DNA of 64,000 nucleotides, from contig NZ_RAPS01000001.1 in the NCBI RefSeq assembly GCF_003610255.1, positions 7,095,001-7,159,000 on the forward strand, given 5' to 3'. The notes beneath the pieces are model-generated. The model saw only the letters and a program-made list of their open reading frames with translations, had not been told where the DNA came from and did not search any database. Positions 17,113 through 25,889 of the stretch are shown here, piece by piece (positions within the stretch are counted from its first letter, which is position 1; each line of letters begins with the position of its first letter). This DNA comes from Streptomyces sp. TLI_171. GTDB lineage: Bacteria; Actinomycetota; Actinomycetes; Streptomycetales; Streptomycetaceae. The translations under genes and the position numbers were made by a program.

Positions 17113-17379
17113 ATGCAGGTGGGCGACGAGGCCGTCGGCGCAGTGCTGAACCGGCTGCGCCGGGCGCAGGGCCAACTGGCCGGAGTGATCGCGATGATCG
17201 AGGCCGGCCGCGACTGCAAGGACGTGGTGACGCAGCTCGCAGCGGTGTCGCGGGCGCTGGACCGCGCCGGGTTCAAGATCGTCGCCAGCGGCATGCGGCA
17301 GTGCATGGCCGAGGCGGAGGAGGGCGGTGCGCCGATGAGCGAGGCAGAGCTGGAGAAGCTCTTCCTGGCCCTCGCCTGA
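17113..17379 (+). CDS. cstR: CsoR-family repressor, CstR-like (copy 1)
   Basis: 88 aa, all-helical CsoR/RcnR fold. The two family cysteines are present: Cys35 in GRDCKDVV and Cys64 in SGMRQC. The position four residues before the second Cys, a Cu(I)-ligand His in CsoR, is Gly here. That pattern points to persulfide sensing (CstR) rather than copper. Per- or polysulfide would cross-link the cysteines and release ATACC...GGTAT operators, one of which precedes this gene. Start ATG 17113 follows GAGGAGCC. It has a near-identical convergent partner 163 bp away. Confidence 0.88.
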   Translation: MQVGDEAVGAVLNRLRRAQGQLAGVIAMIEAGRDCKDVVTQLAAVSRALDRAGFKIVASGMRQCMAEAEEGGAPMSEAELEKLFLALA

Positions 17380-17398
17380 GCCGCCGCGCCGAAGCCTG

Positions 17399-17415
17399 CG
17401 GGAAGCGCTTTCCCG
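17399..17415. terminator. Palindrome between convergent cstR genes
   Basis: CGGGAA-GCGCT-TTCCCG, 20 bp after the first cstR stop. It may serve as terminator and is one base short of the dispersed GGAAAGCGCTTTCC motif. A weaker variant (GGAGGCGCTTTC) lies near 17461. Confidence 0.45.
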
Positions 17416-17542
17416 TTCGGTGCCGGGCCGGGCCGCCACGACCCCGCCCGACGCCGTTCGGGGAGGCGCTTTCATGCGTCTCGTCGAACCCGGCCGACAG
17501 TCGTGCCAGGCCGATCCCCGGGGCGGGTGGGCGCGGGCGCGG

Positions 17543-17809
17543 TCAGGCGAGGGTGAGGAACATCTTCTCGAGTTCCGCCTCGGTCATCGGCGGGGTGTTC
17601 TCGTCCCCGGAGGCCAGGCACTGGCGCATGCCGCTGGCCAGGATCTTGAAGCCGGCCCGGTCCAGCGCCCGCGAGACGGCGGCGAGCTGCGTTACCACGT
17701 CCTTGCAGTCCCGCCCGGCCTCGATCATCGCGATCACGCCGGTCAGCTGGCCCTGCGCCCGGCGCAGCCGGTTCAGCACCGCGCCCACGGCTTCCTCGTC
17801 CACCTGCAT
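17543..17809 (-). CDS. cstR: CsoR-family repressor, CstR-like (copy 2)
   Basis: 88 aa, differing from copy 1 mainly at the C-terminal tail (LASGDENTPPMTEAEL). Both Cys are kept and the Cu-ligand His is again replaced by Gly. The coding DNA is so close to copy 1 that the two form an inverted repeat of roughly 200 bp, which indicates recent duplication. Start ATG 17809 has AAGGAGG upstream. No ATACC...GGTAT operator precedes it. A TATGAT hexamer on the minus strand (17848-17843) is a possible -10. Regulation therefore probably differs from copy 1. Confidence 0.87.
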   Translation of the reverse strand: MQVDEEAVGAVLNRLRRAQGQLTGVIAMIEAGRDCKDVVTQLAAVSRALDRAGFKILASGMRQCLASGDENTPPMTEAELEKMFLTLA

Positions 17810-18035
17810 CGAGCACCTCCTTGCCTTCTCTGAACCCGCCCGATCATACGGGAGCCGCCCGCCCCGCCCGGCGCGGCAGCCGGGCGACCCCGCCCGCGCC
17901 CCGCGGCGGTGACCTGCGTCGATGATCAGGATCGCCGGACGCGGCCCGCCGCGGCGCGAGCCGGCCCCTGCGCCGTCGGCCGGCGCGGAGCCGTTCGGCA
18001 GGCAGCTCGCGGGCCTCCGGGCCGAGGTCAATGGG

Positions 18036-18072
18036 CTGACGCAGTGTCAGAGCCGACTGCCAGAATGGCAGT
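18036..18072. promoter_or_regulatory. Two adjacent palindromes upstream of lipoprotein gene
   Basis: CTGACGCAGTGTCAG (18036-18050, the dispersed CTGAC-N5-GTCAG class) and ACTGCCA-GAA-TGGCAGT (18056-18072). Both lie 31-67 bp before the start codon, where an operator or promoter would be expected. Confidence 0.45.
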
Positions 18073-18102
18073 TGTCCGAGCCTCCAACGGAAGGAAGTGC
18101 CC

Positions 18103-18552
18103 ATGAACCTTGCGCAGCAACGGCGTTCGGCCCGACGCGGCCCTGTTGCGGTGGTCTTTGCCGTTCTCCTGGCAGGCGGCCTGGCCGCCTGCTCCTCCGA
18201 TGACGGGAAGACGTGGAAGAGCTGGTCCGATAAGGGCGGCAAGGACCAGGTCGTGCTGATCGGCAAAGACATCCAGGCGTTGCTGGGTGCCACCGGAGGG
18301 TCGCCCGAGGTGACGGACCGCTGCCGACACGTCCTCGACGACATCAAGGCGGCGAAGGCGTACCGGGCGATACCCGACAAGACCGCGCAGTCGTTGTGGC
18401 AGGAGACCCTCGACCGGGCGCAGACCGCGGCCACCAACTGCACCCAGAACACCGATTCGCTCACCGGCGGCGCCAAGCTCAGCGAGGTCATCGAGGCCCA
18501 GAGTTCCTACCACCTGTTGGCCCAGCGGATATCGGATCTCTCCGCGTCCTAG
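18103..18552 (+). CDS. Putative secreted lipoprotein
   Basis: 149 aa. Basic N-terminus (RRSARR), hydrophobic core and lipobox LAAC with Cys near residue 31, so predicted to be lipid-anchored outside the membrane. The mature part is charged and helical with three further Cys; no family recognised. Start ATG 18103 is spaced correctly from GGAAGGA, whereas GTG 18097 is too close. Convergent with the acyltransferase gene 48 bp away. Function unknown. Confidence 0.7.
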   Translation: MNLAQQRRSARRGPVAVVFAVLLAGGLAACSSDDGKTWKSWSDKGGKDQVVLIGKDIQALLGATGGSPEVTDRCRHVLDDIKAAKAYRAIPDKTAQSLWQETLDRAQTAATNCTQNTDSLTGGAKLSEVIEAQSSYHLLAQRISDLSAS

Positions 18553-18600
18553 CGCGGATGCCCGGATACCCGGATGCCCGTGGGTCCGTATGTCCGGAGG

Positions 18601-19602
18601 CTAGCGTCGTGCCTCGACCGGGTCTCCGTCCCGGCTCGTCGTCGTCCCGCTCCCGGCGCGCGTCGTTCCGCTCCCGGCGCCTTCCGGCGTGACGCCCTGG
18701 AGCGGGATCCGGCGCAGCGGCTCGCCGGGGGTGCGCACCGGACGCTCCGCGGGGTGGGCGTTCACCGAGCAGCTCGCGCAGTCGGGGACGTCCGGCAGGC
18801 CGTCGGTGTAGCGCTGCCGGTCCACCACGCGCTGTGCGGCGGCGGCGAGTTGACGGCGCCCGGGGAACAGCGCGGGCGGCAACTGCGGGAGGAACTCGAC
18901 CTCCGCGGCCAGGCCGCGCACCGACACCACGCGCCAGAGCGAGGCGAGCAGCCCGTCCTCGCCGACGAACGCCGGCGCGGTGCTCGGCCCGTCGGCCGTG
19001 CGGTAGCGCAGCGTCAGCGGCTGCACGGGCACGTCGGCGCGCACCGCGGCTTCGAACAGCGCCGGGCGGAACCGTCCGCCGCCGCGGCCGCACCAGGTGC
19101 TGCCCTCGGGGAAGACCACCACGCGCTCGCCCCGGCGCAGCGCCGCCGCGATCCGGTCGACGGTCTCGGGCAGCGCCCGCAGACGGTCCCGGTCGATGAA
19201 GATGGTGCCGCCCCAGGAGGTCACCGGGCCGAGCACCGGCCAGCGGCCGACCTCGGTCTTGGCGAGCATCCGGCCGGGACGGACGGCGGCGACCAGCAGG
19301 ATGTCCAGCCAGGAGATGTGGTTGGCGACCAGCAGCGATCCGCCGAGCTGCTTCCCGGGTACCGCGATCGGCCGCACCCGGACCCCGAGGGTGGCCAGCA
19401 GGAGCCGCGCCCACCAGCGCGCCAGCCGTTCGGCCGGCAGCCACGACAGCGCGCGGACCAGCGGCACCGCCAGGATTCCGGCGACCAGCACGGACAGGCA
19501 GCCCGCCAGCCGCAGCACGCGCTGCGGCACGGCGACCCGAGGTCCGCCGACCGTCACGCAGTCGCCGGGCGTGCACGGCGCGGTCGGCAGCCAGGCACTC
19601 AT
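18601..19602 (-). CDS. 1-acyl-glycerol-3-phosphate-type acyltransferase (PlsC/OlsA-like)
   Basis: 333 aa. Membrane segment near residues 35-55, then the acyltransferase motifs NHISWLD (NHx4D), the FIDRD block and FPEGST. ATG 19602 overlaps the stop of the OlsB-like gene by four bases. With that partner it plausibly acts as OlsA, adding the second acyl chain to lyso-ornithine lipid at the membrane; a general PlsC role is possible. The C-terminal 50 residues are low-complexity Arg/Gly/Thr. A DCASCSVNAHP segment is present near residue 275. Confidence 0.8.
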   Translation of the reverse strand: MSAWLPTAPCTPGDCVTVGGPRVAVPQRVLRLAGCLSVLVAGILAVPLVRALSWLPAERLARWWARLLLATLGVRVRPIAVPGKQLGGSLLVANHISWLDILLVAAVRPGRMLAKTEVGRWPVLGPVTSWGGTIFIDRDRLRALPETVDRIAAALRRGERVVVFPEGSTWCGRGGGRFRPALFEAAVRADVPVQPLTLRYRTADGPSTAPAFVGEDGLLASLWRVVSVRGLAAEVEFLPQLPPALFPGRRQLAAAAQRVVDRQRYTDGLPDVPDCASCSVNAHPAERPVRTPGEPLRRIPLQGVTPEGAGSGTTRAGSGTTTSRDGDPVEARR

Positions 19603-20480
19603 GCCGCCGTCGCCGTTCCGCTCGCGCCCGCGGAAGTGCCGCCGGCCGTACCGGAGTTGCCGATGATCGCGGAGATCGGCAGGTCGGCCGCGGCGGCCAG
19701 GAAGTGCCGCAGGTACCGCGGGTCGGTGCGCTCCAGCGACAGCAGGACGTACAGGTCCGCCACGTTGAAGTCCGGGTCGTACGCGGGCTCGCCGCACACC
19801 CACGCGCCCAGCCGCAGGTAGCCGCGCAGCAGCGCCGGCACCGGCGTACGGCCCTGCCGGGCCACGCCCTCCGCCGACCACGGGCGCAGCGGCGCCACCC
19901 GGTACTCCTGCGGGGCGAGGTGCTTGGCCGACACCGCGTCCCACACGCCCGCGGCGGTGGCCCCGCCGTCGGCCAGCGGCACCGAGCAGCAGCCCGCCAG
20001 CCAGGCGTTGCCGGTGGCCGTCATGTAGCGGGCGATGCCGCCCCACATCAGGTTGATCACCGCGCCGTTGCCGCGGTGCGGCTCGGCGATGCAGGACCGG
20101 CCGACCTCCACCATGCCGTCCCGCAGCCCGCCGAGCCGGGCCAGGTCGAACTCGGTGTCCGAGTACAACCGGCCCGCGCGGCGCGCCTGTTCGGGACGGA
20201 GCAGCCGGTACGTGCCGACCACCTCGCCGCTGGGCTGCTCGCGCACCAGCAGGTGGTCGCAGAACTCGTCGAACGGGTCCGCGTCCAGGCCGGGCAGCGG
20301 CGAGTTCAGCACCGCGCCCATCTCGTCCGCGAACACCTGGTGGCGCAGCCGCTGGGCGGCCCGCACGTCCTCCGCGGTGCGCGCGAACGCCAGTTGGTAG
20401 GACGGCTGTTGATCGGCGGCAGCGGTGGCACGACCGCGGGCCGAGGAGGACTGGGCGGGGCGGGCGGGGGCGGTGGTCAT
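19599..20480 (-). CDS. olsB: GNAT-fold N-acyltransferase, OlsB-like
   Basis: 293 aa. Family features: the QRLRHQVFADEMGA start of the acyltransferase domain, DPFDEFCDHLLV, VGTYRLL and EVGRSCIAEPHRG, as in L-ornithine N-alpha-acyltransferases (OlsB). It would make lyso-ornithine lipid from ornithine and an acyl carrier thioester. Start ATG 20480 follows GGAGAG. Translationally coupled to the PlsC/OlsA-like gene, the usual olsBA order. Polar Ser/Ala-rich extensions at both ends. The substrate amino acid is inferred from family. Confidence 0.8.
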   Translation of the reverse strand: MTTAPARPAQSSSARGRATAAADQQPSYQLAFARTAEDVRAAQRLRHQVFADEMGAVLNSPLPGLDADPFDEFCDHLLVREQPSGEVVGTYRLLRPEQARRAGRLYSDTEFDLARLGGLRDGMVEVGRSCIAEPHRGNGAVINLMWGGIARYMTATGNAWLAGCCSVPLADGGATAAGVWDAVSAKHLAPQEYRVAPLRPWSAEGVARQGRTPVPALLRGYLRLGAWVCGEPAYDPDFNVADLYVLLSLERTDPRYLRHFLAAAADLPISAIIGNSGTAGGTSAGASGTATAA

Positions 20481-20545
20481 GGCGGACTCTCCGGGATCTC
20501 GGGGCGCGATACGGTGGGCGACGGACAGCACGGGACGACACGCAA

Positions 20546-20565
20546 CGACACGAGCGCTCGTGTCG
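20546..20565. promoter_or_regulatory. 20-bp perfect palindrome upstream of olsB
   Basis: CGACACGAGCGCTCGTGTCG, 66-85 bp before the olsB start, flanked by two further ACGACACG half-sites (20535-20550). A typical dyad operator size; the regulator is not in the window. Within the 340-bp gap to the divergent glycosyltransferase gene; a TGTGCACA palindrome also occurs near 20655. Confidence 0.55.
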
Positions 20566-20820
20566 ATCCGCCGGTCGGGCGGAGCGGCCACGGGCGGCAC
20601 CCGTATGTCTCCCCTGCGCGCCTGGCCCCAAGGTGGACGGCCGACGGAGACCAGATGTGCACATGCTGAATGGCCGGTTCGGCATCCGGAGCAGCCCTTT
20701 CGCCCCGCCACGAGGGGCCCGAGCTCAGCCGGACCGACGCCCGATCCGGACTCTCCTTGGTCACCCGACGGACGCAGGCTCTTCGCCCGTGGGCCACCCC
20801 GCTCTGCCAGCGTTCCCGAC

Positions 20821-22224
20821 ATGCCGAACACGGGCGCGAACGCCTACCCGAGCCGGTACCGGTGGCTCGGACTCCTGGGCTCGCTCGCGCTCGCCGGCGG
20901 CGGACTCACCTCCGGTGCGCTGCCCGCCGCCGACACCGGCCCCACCCTGCGCGCCTCCGGCGGCGCCGGCACCGTGCTGGTGTTCGCCGGGCTGGCGGTG
21001 CTGACCGCCGCCTGGTTGCTCCTCGGCCGCCCCGCCGACGGCCAACCTCCGCCCCGCGCCCGCTGGTTGGCCGCGACCCTGGCCTGGTGGGCGGCCCCGC
21101 TGCTGCTCCTGCCGCCGCTGTTCAGTCGCGACGTCTACAGCTACCTCGCCCAAGGCGCCCTGTTGGAAAGCGGATTCGACGTCTACACCGTCGGCCCCGC
21201 CGCGCTCGGCGGCGCCGTCGCCCAGCAGGTGCCGCACGTCTGGCAGGACACCCCCGCCCCGTACGGCCCCGGCTTCATGCTGCTCGCCCGCGCCACCGCC
21301 CCGCTCGCCGAACACCCGTACGCCGGAACGCTGTTGCTGCGCTTGACCGCCGTCCTTGCGGTCGCCGCGCTGGCCGCCCTGCTGGTCGCCCTGGCCCGTG
21401 CCATCGGAGCCGACCCGGCCGCCGCGCTGCGCCTCGGCGCGCTCAACCCACTGGTCCTGCTGCACCTGATAGCGGGCGCGCACAACGACGCCCCGCCGCT
21501 CGCCCTGATGCTCGGCGGCCTGCTCGCCGCCGCCCGCCGCCGCCCGCTGCTGGCCGCCGCCCTGGTCACCGCCGCCGCCCTGGTCAAGGCGCCCGCACTG
21601 CTCGCGCTGCCCGCCGTCTGGTGGCTGGTCGCCCACGATCGGGCCGGGCCGCGCCGCCTGCGTGCCGCCGGCCAGGTCCTGGCTGCGGCTGCCGTCACCA
21701 CGGCCGCCGTCACCGCCGCGGCCGGCACCGGCTACGGCTGGATCACCGCCCTCACCACCCCGGCCACCGCCACCAGTTGGTCCCTCACCAGCAGCTTCGG
21801 TCGGACGCTCGCCGACCTCACCGGCGCCGCCCCCGCCGCTACCGTGACCACCGTCCGCCTGCTCGGCCTGGCCCTCGCCGCCGCGACGATCCTGCTGCTC
21901 GCCCTACGGGTCGGCCGCGCCGAACACGACCCGCTGGCCGCGCTGGCGCTCGGATTCGGCGCCCTGGTCGCCCTCGGACCGGCGTTCCGCCCCTGGTACG
22001 CGCTGTGGTGTCTCGTCCCCGCGGCCCTCGCCGCACGCACCCCGAACGCCCGCCGACTCGCCGAACTCGCCTGTCTCATAATGGCGTTCACCGTTATGCC
22101 GGACGGATTCGGGCCCGACTCCGCCGAGTTGGTGCTCACCGCAGGCGGCCTGGCCATCGGCGCTTTCACCGTGCTTCTGGCGGAACGTCAGATGGCCTTC
22201 CAGGAAAGGCAGCTGGCTTGCTGA
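20821..22224 (+). CDS. Polytopic polyprenol-phosphate mannosyltransferase (MptB-like)
   Basis: 467 aa, about a dozen hydrophobic segments. The first extracytoplasmic loop has FSRDVYSYLAQG, and later come APYGPG, LNPLVLLHLIAGAHND and FRPWYALWCLVP, as in actinobacterial GT-C enzymes such as MptB that use polyprenol-phospho-mannose. ATG 20821 lacks a ribosome site but no better in-frame start exists upstream. Overlaps the next GT87 gene. Likely adds mannose to an envelope glycan on the outer face of the membrane; the acceptor is unknown. Confidence 0.82.
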   Translation: MPNTGANAYPSRYRWLGLLGSLALAGGGLTSGALPAADTGPTLRASGGAGTVLVFAGLAVLTAAWLLLGRPADGQPPPRARWLAATLAWWAAPLLLLPPLFSRDVYSYLAQGALLESGFDVYTVGPAALGGAVAQQVPHVWQDTPAPYGPGFMLLARATAPLAEHPYAGTLLLRLTAVLAVAALAALLVALARAIGADPAAALRLGALNPLVLLHLIAGAHNDAPPLALMLGGLLAAARRRPLLAAALVTAAALVKAPALLALPAVWWLVAHDRAGPRRLRAAGQVLAAAAVTTAAVTAAAGTGYGWITALTTPATATSWSLTSSFGRTLADLTGAAPAATVTTVRLLGLALAAATILLLALRVGRAEHDPLAALALGFGALVALGPAFRPWYALWCLVPAALAARTPNARRLAELACLIMAFTVMPDGFGPDSAELVLTAGGLAIGAFTVLLAERQMAFQERQLAC

Positions 22225-23537
22225 AGCGGGGCTCCACCACCGCCCGGATCGCGGTCCTCACCCTCGCGGTCCTCGCCACCGCCGTCGTGCTCGCCGTGAT
22301 ACCCGGCCACCGTGGCTGGTTCGACGTCGGCGTCTACTACGGCACCGTGCGGCACTGGATCGACACCGGACAGATCTACGACTACGTCCGGCCCGGCACC
22401 GTCTACGGGTTCACCTACCCGCCGTTCGCCGCGGTCTGCATGCTGCCGATGCGCCTGTTCGGCTGGCACCCCGCGGTCGCCGTCAGCGTCGCCCTCTCCG
22501 CTGCCGCCACCGCCCTGCTGCTGTACTGGCTGGTCGACCCGATCGCCCGCCGGCGCGACTGGTGCCGCTGGTACGCCTTCGGCCTCGCCGCCTGCCTGTG
22601 CGCGCTCACCAACCCCGTCCGCGACACCTTCAGCTTCGGCCAGGTCAACCTACTGTTGGTCGCCCTGGTCTTCACCGACCGGCAATTGGTCGGCAGCCGC
22701 TGGTCGTTCCTCGTCGGCATCGGCACCGGCCTGGCGGCCGCGATCAAGCTCACCCCCGCGCTGTTCATCGTCCACCTGCTCATCACCCGTCAGTGGCGGG
22801 CCGCCGCGACCGCCACCGCCACCGCCCTCGCCGCCACCGGCGTCGGCTTCCTGATCGGCCCCCAGGTCTCCCGGCAGTTCTGGACCGCCACCCTGTGGGA
22901 CACCGACCGGGTCGGCGGCTTCGCCAACATGTCCAACCAGTCCCTGCAAGGACTCATCGCCCGCCTCGGCCCCCAACTTCCCGGCCGCTCCCTATGGGTG
23001 GCCGCCTCGCTCGCCGTCCTCGCCGTCTGGGCCTACCGCCTGCGCCGCGCCGACCGAGCTCACGACTCCCTCGCCGCCTACAGCCTCACCGGCCTGGCCT
23101 GCTGCCTGGTCAGCCCGATCACCTGGGTCCACCACCTGGTCTGGATGCTCCCCGGCCTCGTCGTCCTCGCCGACGCCGTCCTGAACGTCCGCCGGACCGC
23201 CCGCCGCCGCGTCCTGCTCACCGCCACCTGGCTGATCCAACTCGTCGTCTGCAGCGGCATGGTGTGGCTCTGGCGACCCGACGGCCGCAGCCTCGGAACC
23301 CTGCTCGGCGGCAGCGCCTACGTCCTCGTCACCGTCGCCCTGCTGATCGCCATGCCGATCCGGCAGCGCCCCGAGGAACCCGCCGCGGAGCCCGCATCCG
23401 TCGCCCGCACGGCCGTCCTCGTCCCGCTCCCCGCCGAAGCCGCGCCCGCCTCGGCCGCCGCCCCCGGCGGCCTCGGCACACCCGACGGTTCCGACCGCCC
23501 CCGCCGCCCCGGGAAGCGACCCGCCGCCGTCGGCTGA
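22218..23537 (+). CDS. GT87 (DUF2029) polyprenol-dependent glycosyltransferase
   Basis: 439 aa, about ten membrane segments. GT87 hallmarks: DVGVYYGTVRHWIDTGQIYDY after the first helix, TYPPFAA, GQVNLLLVAL, KLTPALF and ITWVHHLVWMLP. Start TTG 22218 is inferred from GGAAAGG eight bases upstream and places the start inside the end of the preceding gene (seven-base overlap). The C-terminal 60 residues are Pro/Ala-rich and probably cytoplasmic. Works with its neighbour on an extracytoplasmic glycan by inference. Confidence 0.8.
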   Translation: MLKRGSTTARIAVLTLAVLATAVVLAVIPGHRGWFDVGVYYGTVRHWIDTGQIYDYVRPGTVYGFTYPPFAAVCMLPMRLFGWHPAVAVSVALSAAATALLLYWLVDPIARRRDWCRWYAFGLAACLCALTNPVRDTFSFGQVNLLLVALVFTDRQLVGSRWSFLVGIGTGLAAAIKLTPALFIVHLLITRQWRAAATATATALAATGVGFLIGPQVSRQFWTATLWDTDRVGGFANMSNQSLQGLIARLGPQLPGRSLWVAASLAVLAVWAYRLRRADRAHDSLAAYSLTGLACCLVSPITWVHHLVWMLPGLVVLADAVLNVRRTARRRVLLTATWLIQLVVCSGMVWLWRPDGRSLGTLLGGSAYVLVTVALLIAMPIRQRPEEPAAEPASVARTAVLVPLPAEAAPASAAAPGGLGTPDGSDRPRRPGKRPAAVG

Positions 23538-23639
23538 GGTTCTGGCGGGGACCAGGGTCACCACACCGCGGTGTTCGAGGACGCGCCGGGCACCGATAAG
23601 CGATGGATCCTGCCGTGCGGCGCTGCCACAGTGGGCCGC

Positions 23640-24860
23640 ATGACCACGCCCCGTGAGCCCGCCCCGTCCGCCGCGACTGGCGCGTCCGCCGGGTCCGCCG
23701 GGTCCGGCGGGTCCGGCGTGCCTGCCCTGCCTGCCGCGTCTGCTGCTTCGGACGTGCCCTTCGTGTCGGGGATCGAGCTCGCGAGGGCGTTGCACGAGGA
23801 AGCGGTCCGGCCCCTGCTGGAAAGCGCTTACCCGCAGCTTCGGTACGCAGCGGCGCGGATCGGCGCCGGATCCGAAGTGCTCGGCTTCGACACCGCGCGA
23901 TCCGCCGACCACGACTGGGGGCCGCGGCTGCAGCTCTTCCTCACCCCCGAGGACGCCCGGCGACACGGCCGGGCCATCACCGAACTCCTCGCCGAACGCC
24001 TCCCCCGACGGATCCGCGGCTGGTCCACCCACTACCGGCGCACCGGCGACCCGCTCAACCCCGTCAGCCACCTCGAACCCGCCCACGGCCCCGTCGTCGA
24101 CCACCGCGTCACCGTCCACGACCTGCCCGGCTGGCTCACCACCCACCTCGATCCCCGCGCCGCCCGCTGGACCGACACCGCCCCGACCCCCACTGACTGG
24201 CTCGCCCTGCCGCAGCAACGGCTCGCCGAGTTCACCGGCGGCGCCGTGTTCCACGACGACCTCGGCCTCCTCACCGCGACCCGAGCCCGCCTCGCCCACT
24301 ACCCCGACCAGGTCCGCCGCTACCTGCTGGCCAGTCAGTGGCAGCGCATCGCCCAGGAAGAGGCGTTCGTCGGCCGCTGCGCCGAGGTCGACGACGACCT
24401 CGGCGCAGCCGTCGTCACCGCCCGGCTGGTCCGCGACCTGATGCGTCTGGCCTTCCTGATGCACCGCTGCTACGCGCCGTACAGCAAATGGCTCGGCAGC
24501 GCCTTCGCCCGCCTCGACACCGACCCCGCGCTCGCCCCCGCCCTGCGCGCCGCCCTCGCCGCACCCGACCATGCCAGCCGTGAACGCCATCTGTGCGAGG
24601 CGTACGAGAGCGCCGCCCGCACCCACAACTCCCTCGGCCTGACCGAACCCCTGGACCCCACCCGCCGCTCCTACCACAGCCGCCCCTACCAGGTCCTGCA
24701 CGCCGACCGCTTCGCCCAGGCCCTGCGACGCACCGTCACCGACCCCGAGCTGCGCGACCTCCCACTGATCGGCGCCGTCGACCAGTGGGCCGACAACACA
24801 GATCTGCTCGGCCGGCCTGACATCGTCCACGCGGCCGTCGACACGCTCACCGGGCGCTGA
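23640..24860 (+). CDS. DUF4037-domain protein
   Basis: 406 aa, soluble. An Ala/Ser/Gly-rich N-terminal 35 residues precede a domain with SADHDWGPRLQLFL (DxD-like, nucleotidyltransferase resemblance) and a C-terminal helical part with MHRCYAPYSKWLGSAF, matching DUF4037 proteins, whose role is unknown. Start ATG 23640 begins MTTPREP; an earlier in-frame ATG (23571) is less likely. The dispersed motif variant GGAAAGCGCTTACC lies at 23819-23832 in its coding sequence. Convergent with the methyltransferase across a purine-rich 140-bp gap without a hairpin. Confidence 0.75.
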   Translation: MTTPREPAPSAATGASAGSAGSGGSGVPALPAASAASDVPFVSGIELARALHEEAVRPLLESAYPQLRYAAARIGAGSEVLGFDTARSADHDWGPRLQLFLTPEDARRHGRAITELLAERLPRRIRGWSTHYRRTGDPLNPVSHLEPAHGPVVDHRVTVHDLPGWLTTHLDPRAARWTDTAPTPTDWLALPQQRLAEFTGGAVFHDDLGLLTATRARLAHYPDQVRRYLLASQWQRIAQEEAFVGRCAEVDDDLGAAVVTARLVRDLMRLAFLMHRCYAPYSKWLGSAFARLDTDPALAPALRAALAAPDHASRERHLCEAYESAARTHNSLGLTEPLDPTRRSYHSRPYQVLHADRFAQALRRTVTDPELRDLPLIGAVDQWADNTDLLGRPDIVHAAVDTLTGR

Positions 24861-25000
24861 CGGCAGGGTGCAGGAGGAGAGAGGAGAGCGGGGCAGCGAC
24901 AGGGCAGGACGGGGAGAGGAGGACGGCCCAGGGCGGGCCGGAACCGACATCGAGGCGGGCGGACGCGGAGCCGGCGACGGTCGGGGCGCCCGACGGTGGG

Positions 25001-25825
25001 TCAGGACGCGCGAGTCGCGCGCAGCGAGTAGACCAGGGGGATCCGCGGGCCGGGCGGCAGGGCGAAGTGACCGTGCGCGTGCTCGTGCAGGAACTCCAGA
25101 CGCAGACCGGCGGCCGCGAGCGCGCTGACCACGTCGCCGACGCCGTGCCGCCACTGCACCGTCCTGGTCGCCGTCAGCCGGGAGTCGGGGTCCGCATAGC
25201 TGGTGGGCACGTCCAGGACGGCCGGGTGGCGGTCGAAGTAGTCCTCCACCAGCGTGCGGCCGTCCTCCGCCACCAGCTCCGCCACCGGATGGAACTCCGC
25301 CAGGTACACGAACCCGCCCGGCCGCACCAGCTCCGCTGCCGTGCGGGCCCAACCCGCCAGATCCGGCAGCCAGTTCAGTGCGCCCATGCCGGTGTACACC
25401 ACGTCGAAGGTCTCGCCGCCGAGTGCCGCCACCGCGCCGTACACGTCGGAGACCACGAACCGCGCCGAGTCCGCGCCGATCCGGGCCGCCAGCTTCGCCG
25501 CCTCCGCGACGGCGGGCTCGGAGAAGTCCAGGCCGGTGACCGCCGCGCCGCGGCGGGCCCAGTCGAGGGTGTCCAGGCCGAGGTGGCACTGCAGGTGCAG
25601 CAAGCGCTTTCCGGTCACCTCCCCGACCTCGGCGAGCTCGAAGTCCCGCAGGGCGGCGGCGCCCGCGACGAACGCCGGAATGTCGTAGAACGACCCGTCG
25701 AGATGGACGGGGACGCGCTCGTCCCAGTTCGCGCGGTTGAGCTCCGCCCACTCCGACCAGTCGGAGGCCGACCGGGCTTCGCTCTGCGGGAGGTGGGGCG
25801 AGTCGGGAGAGAGACGATCGGGCAT
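25001..25825 (-). CDS. Class I SAM-dependent methyltransferase
   Basis: 274 aa. SAM-binding motif I is LLHLQCHLGLDTLDWARRG (an HLQCHLG variant of the GxGxG loop), followed by VTGLDFSEPAV and an acidic FDVVYTGMGAL strand. This subgroup is common in actinomycetes and of unknown substrate. Start ATG 25825. It precedes the glycerate kinase stop by 64 bp on the same strand, so the two may be co-transcribed. Confidence 0.85.
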   Translation of the reverse strand: MPDRLSPDSPHLPQSEARSASDWSEWAELNRANWDERVPVHLDGSFYDIPAFVAGAAALRDFELAEVGEVTGKRLLHLQCHLGLDTLDWARRGAAVTGLDFSEPAVAEAAKLAARIGADSARFVVSDVYGAVAALGGETFDVVYTGMGALNWLPDLAGWARTAAELVRPGGFVYLAEFHPVAELVAEDGRTLVEDYFDRHPAVLDVPTSYADPDSRLTATRTVQWRHGVGDVVSALAAAGLRLEFLHEHAHGHFALPPGPRIPLVYSLRATRAS

Positions 25826-25889
25826 GGGGCCCCACCCTGGTCCGAGGCAGGCAGCCTGGCAACGGATTGTCGGGCGGCGCGGCCGCAGT

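Noticed and set aside
17113..17379. Copper-sensing CsoR
   Set aside because: The His ligand expected four residues before the second Cys is Gly, and the neighbouring genes are for sulfane sulfur, not copper export.
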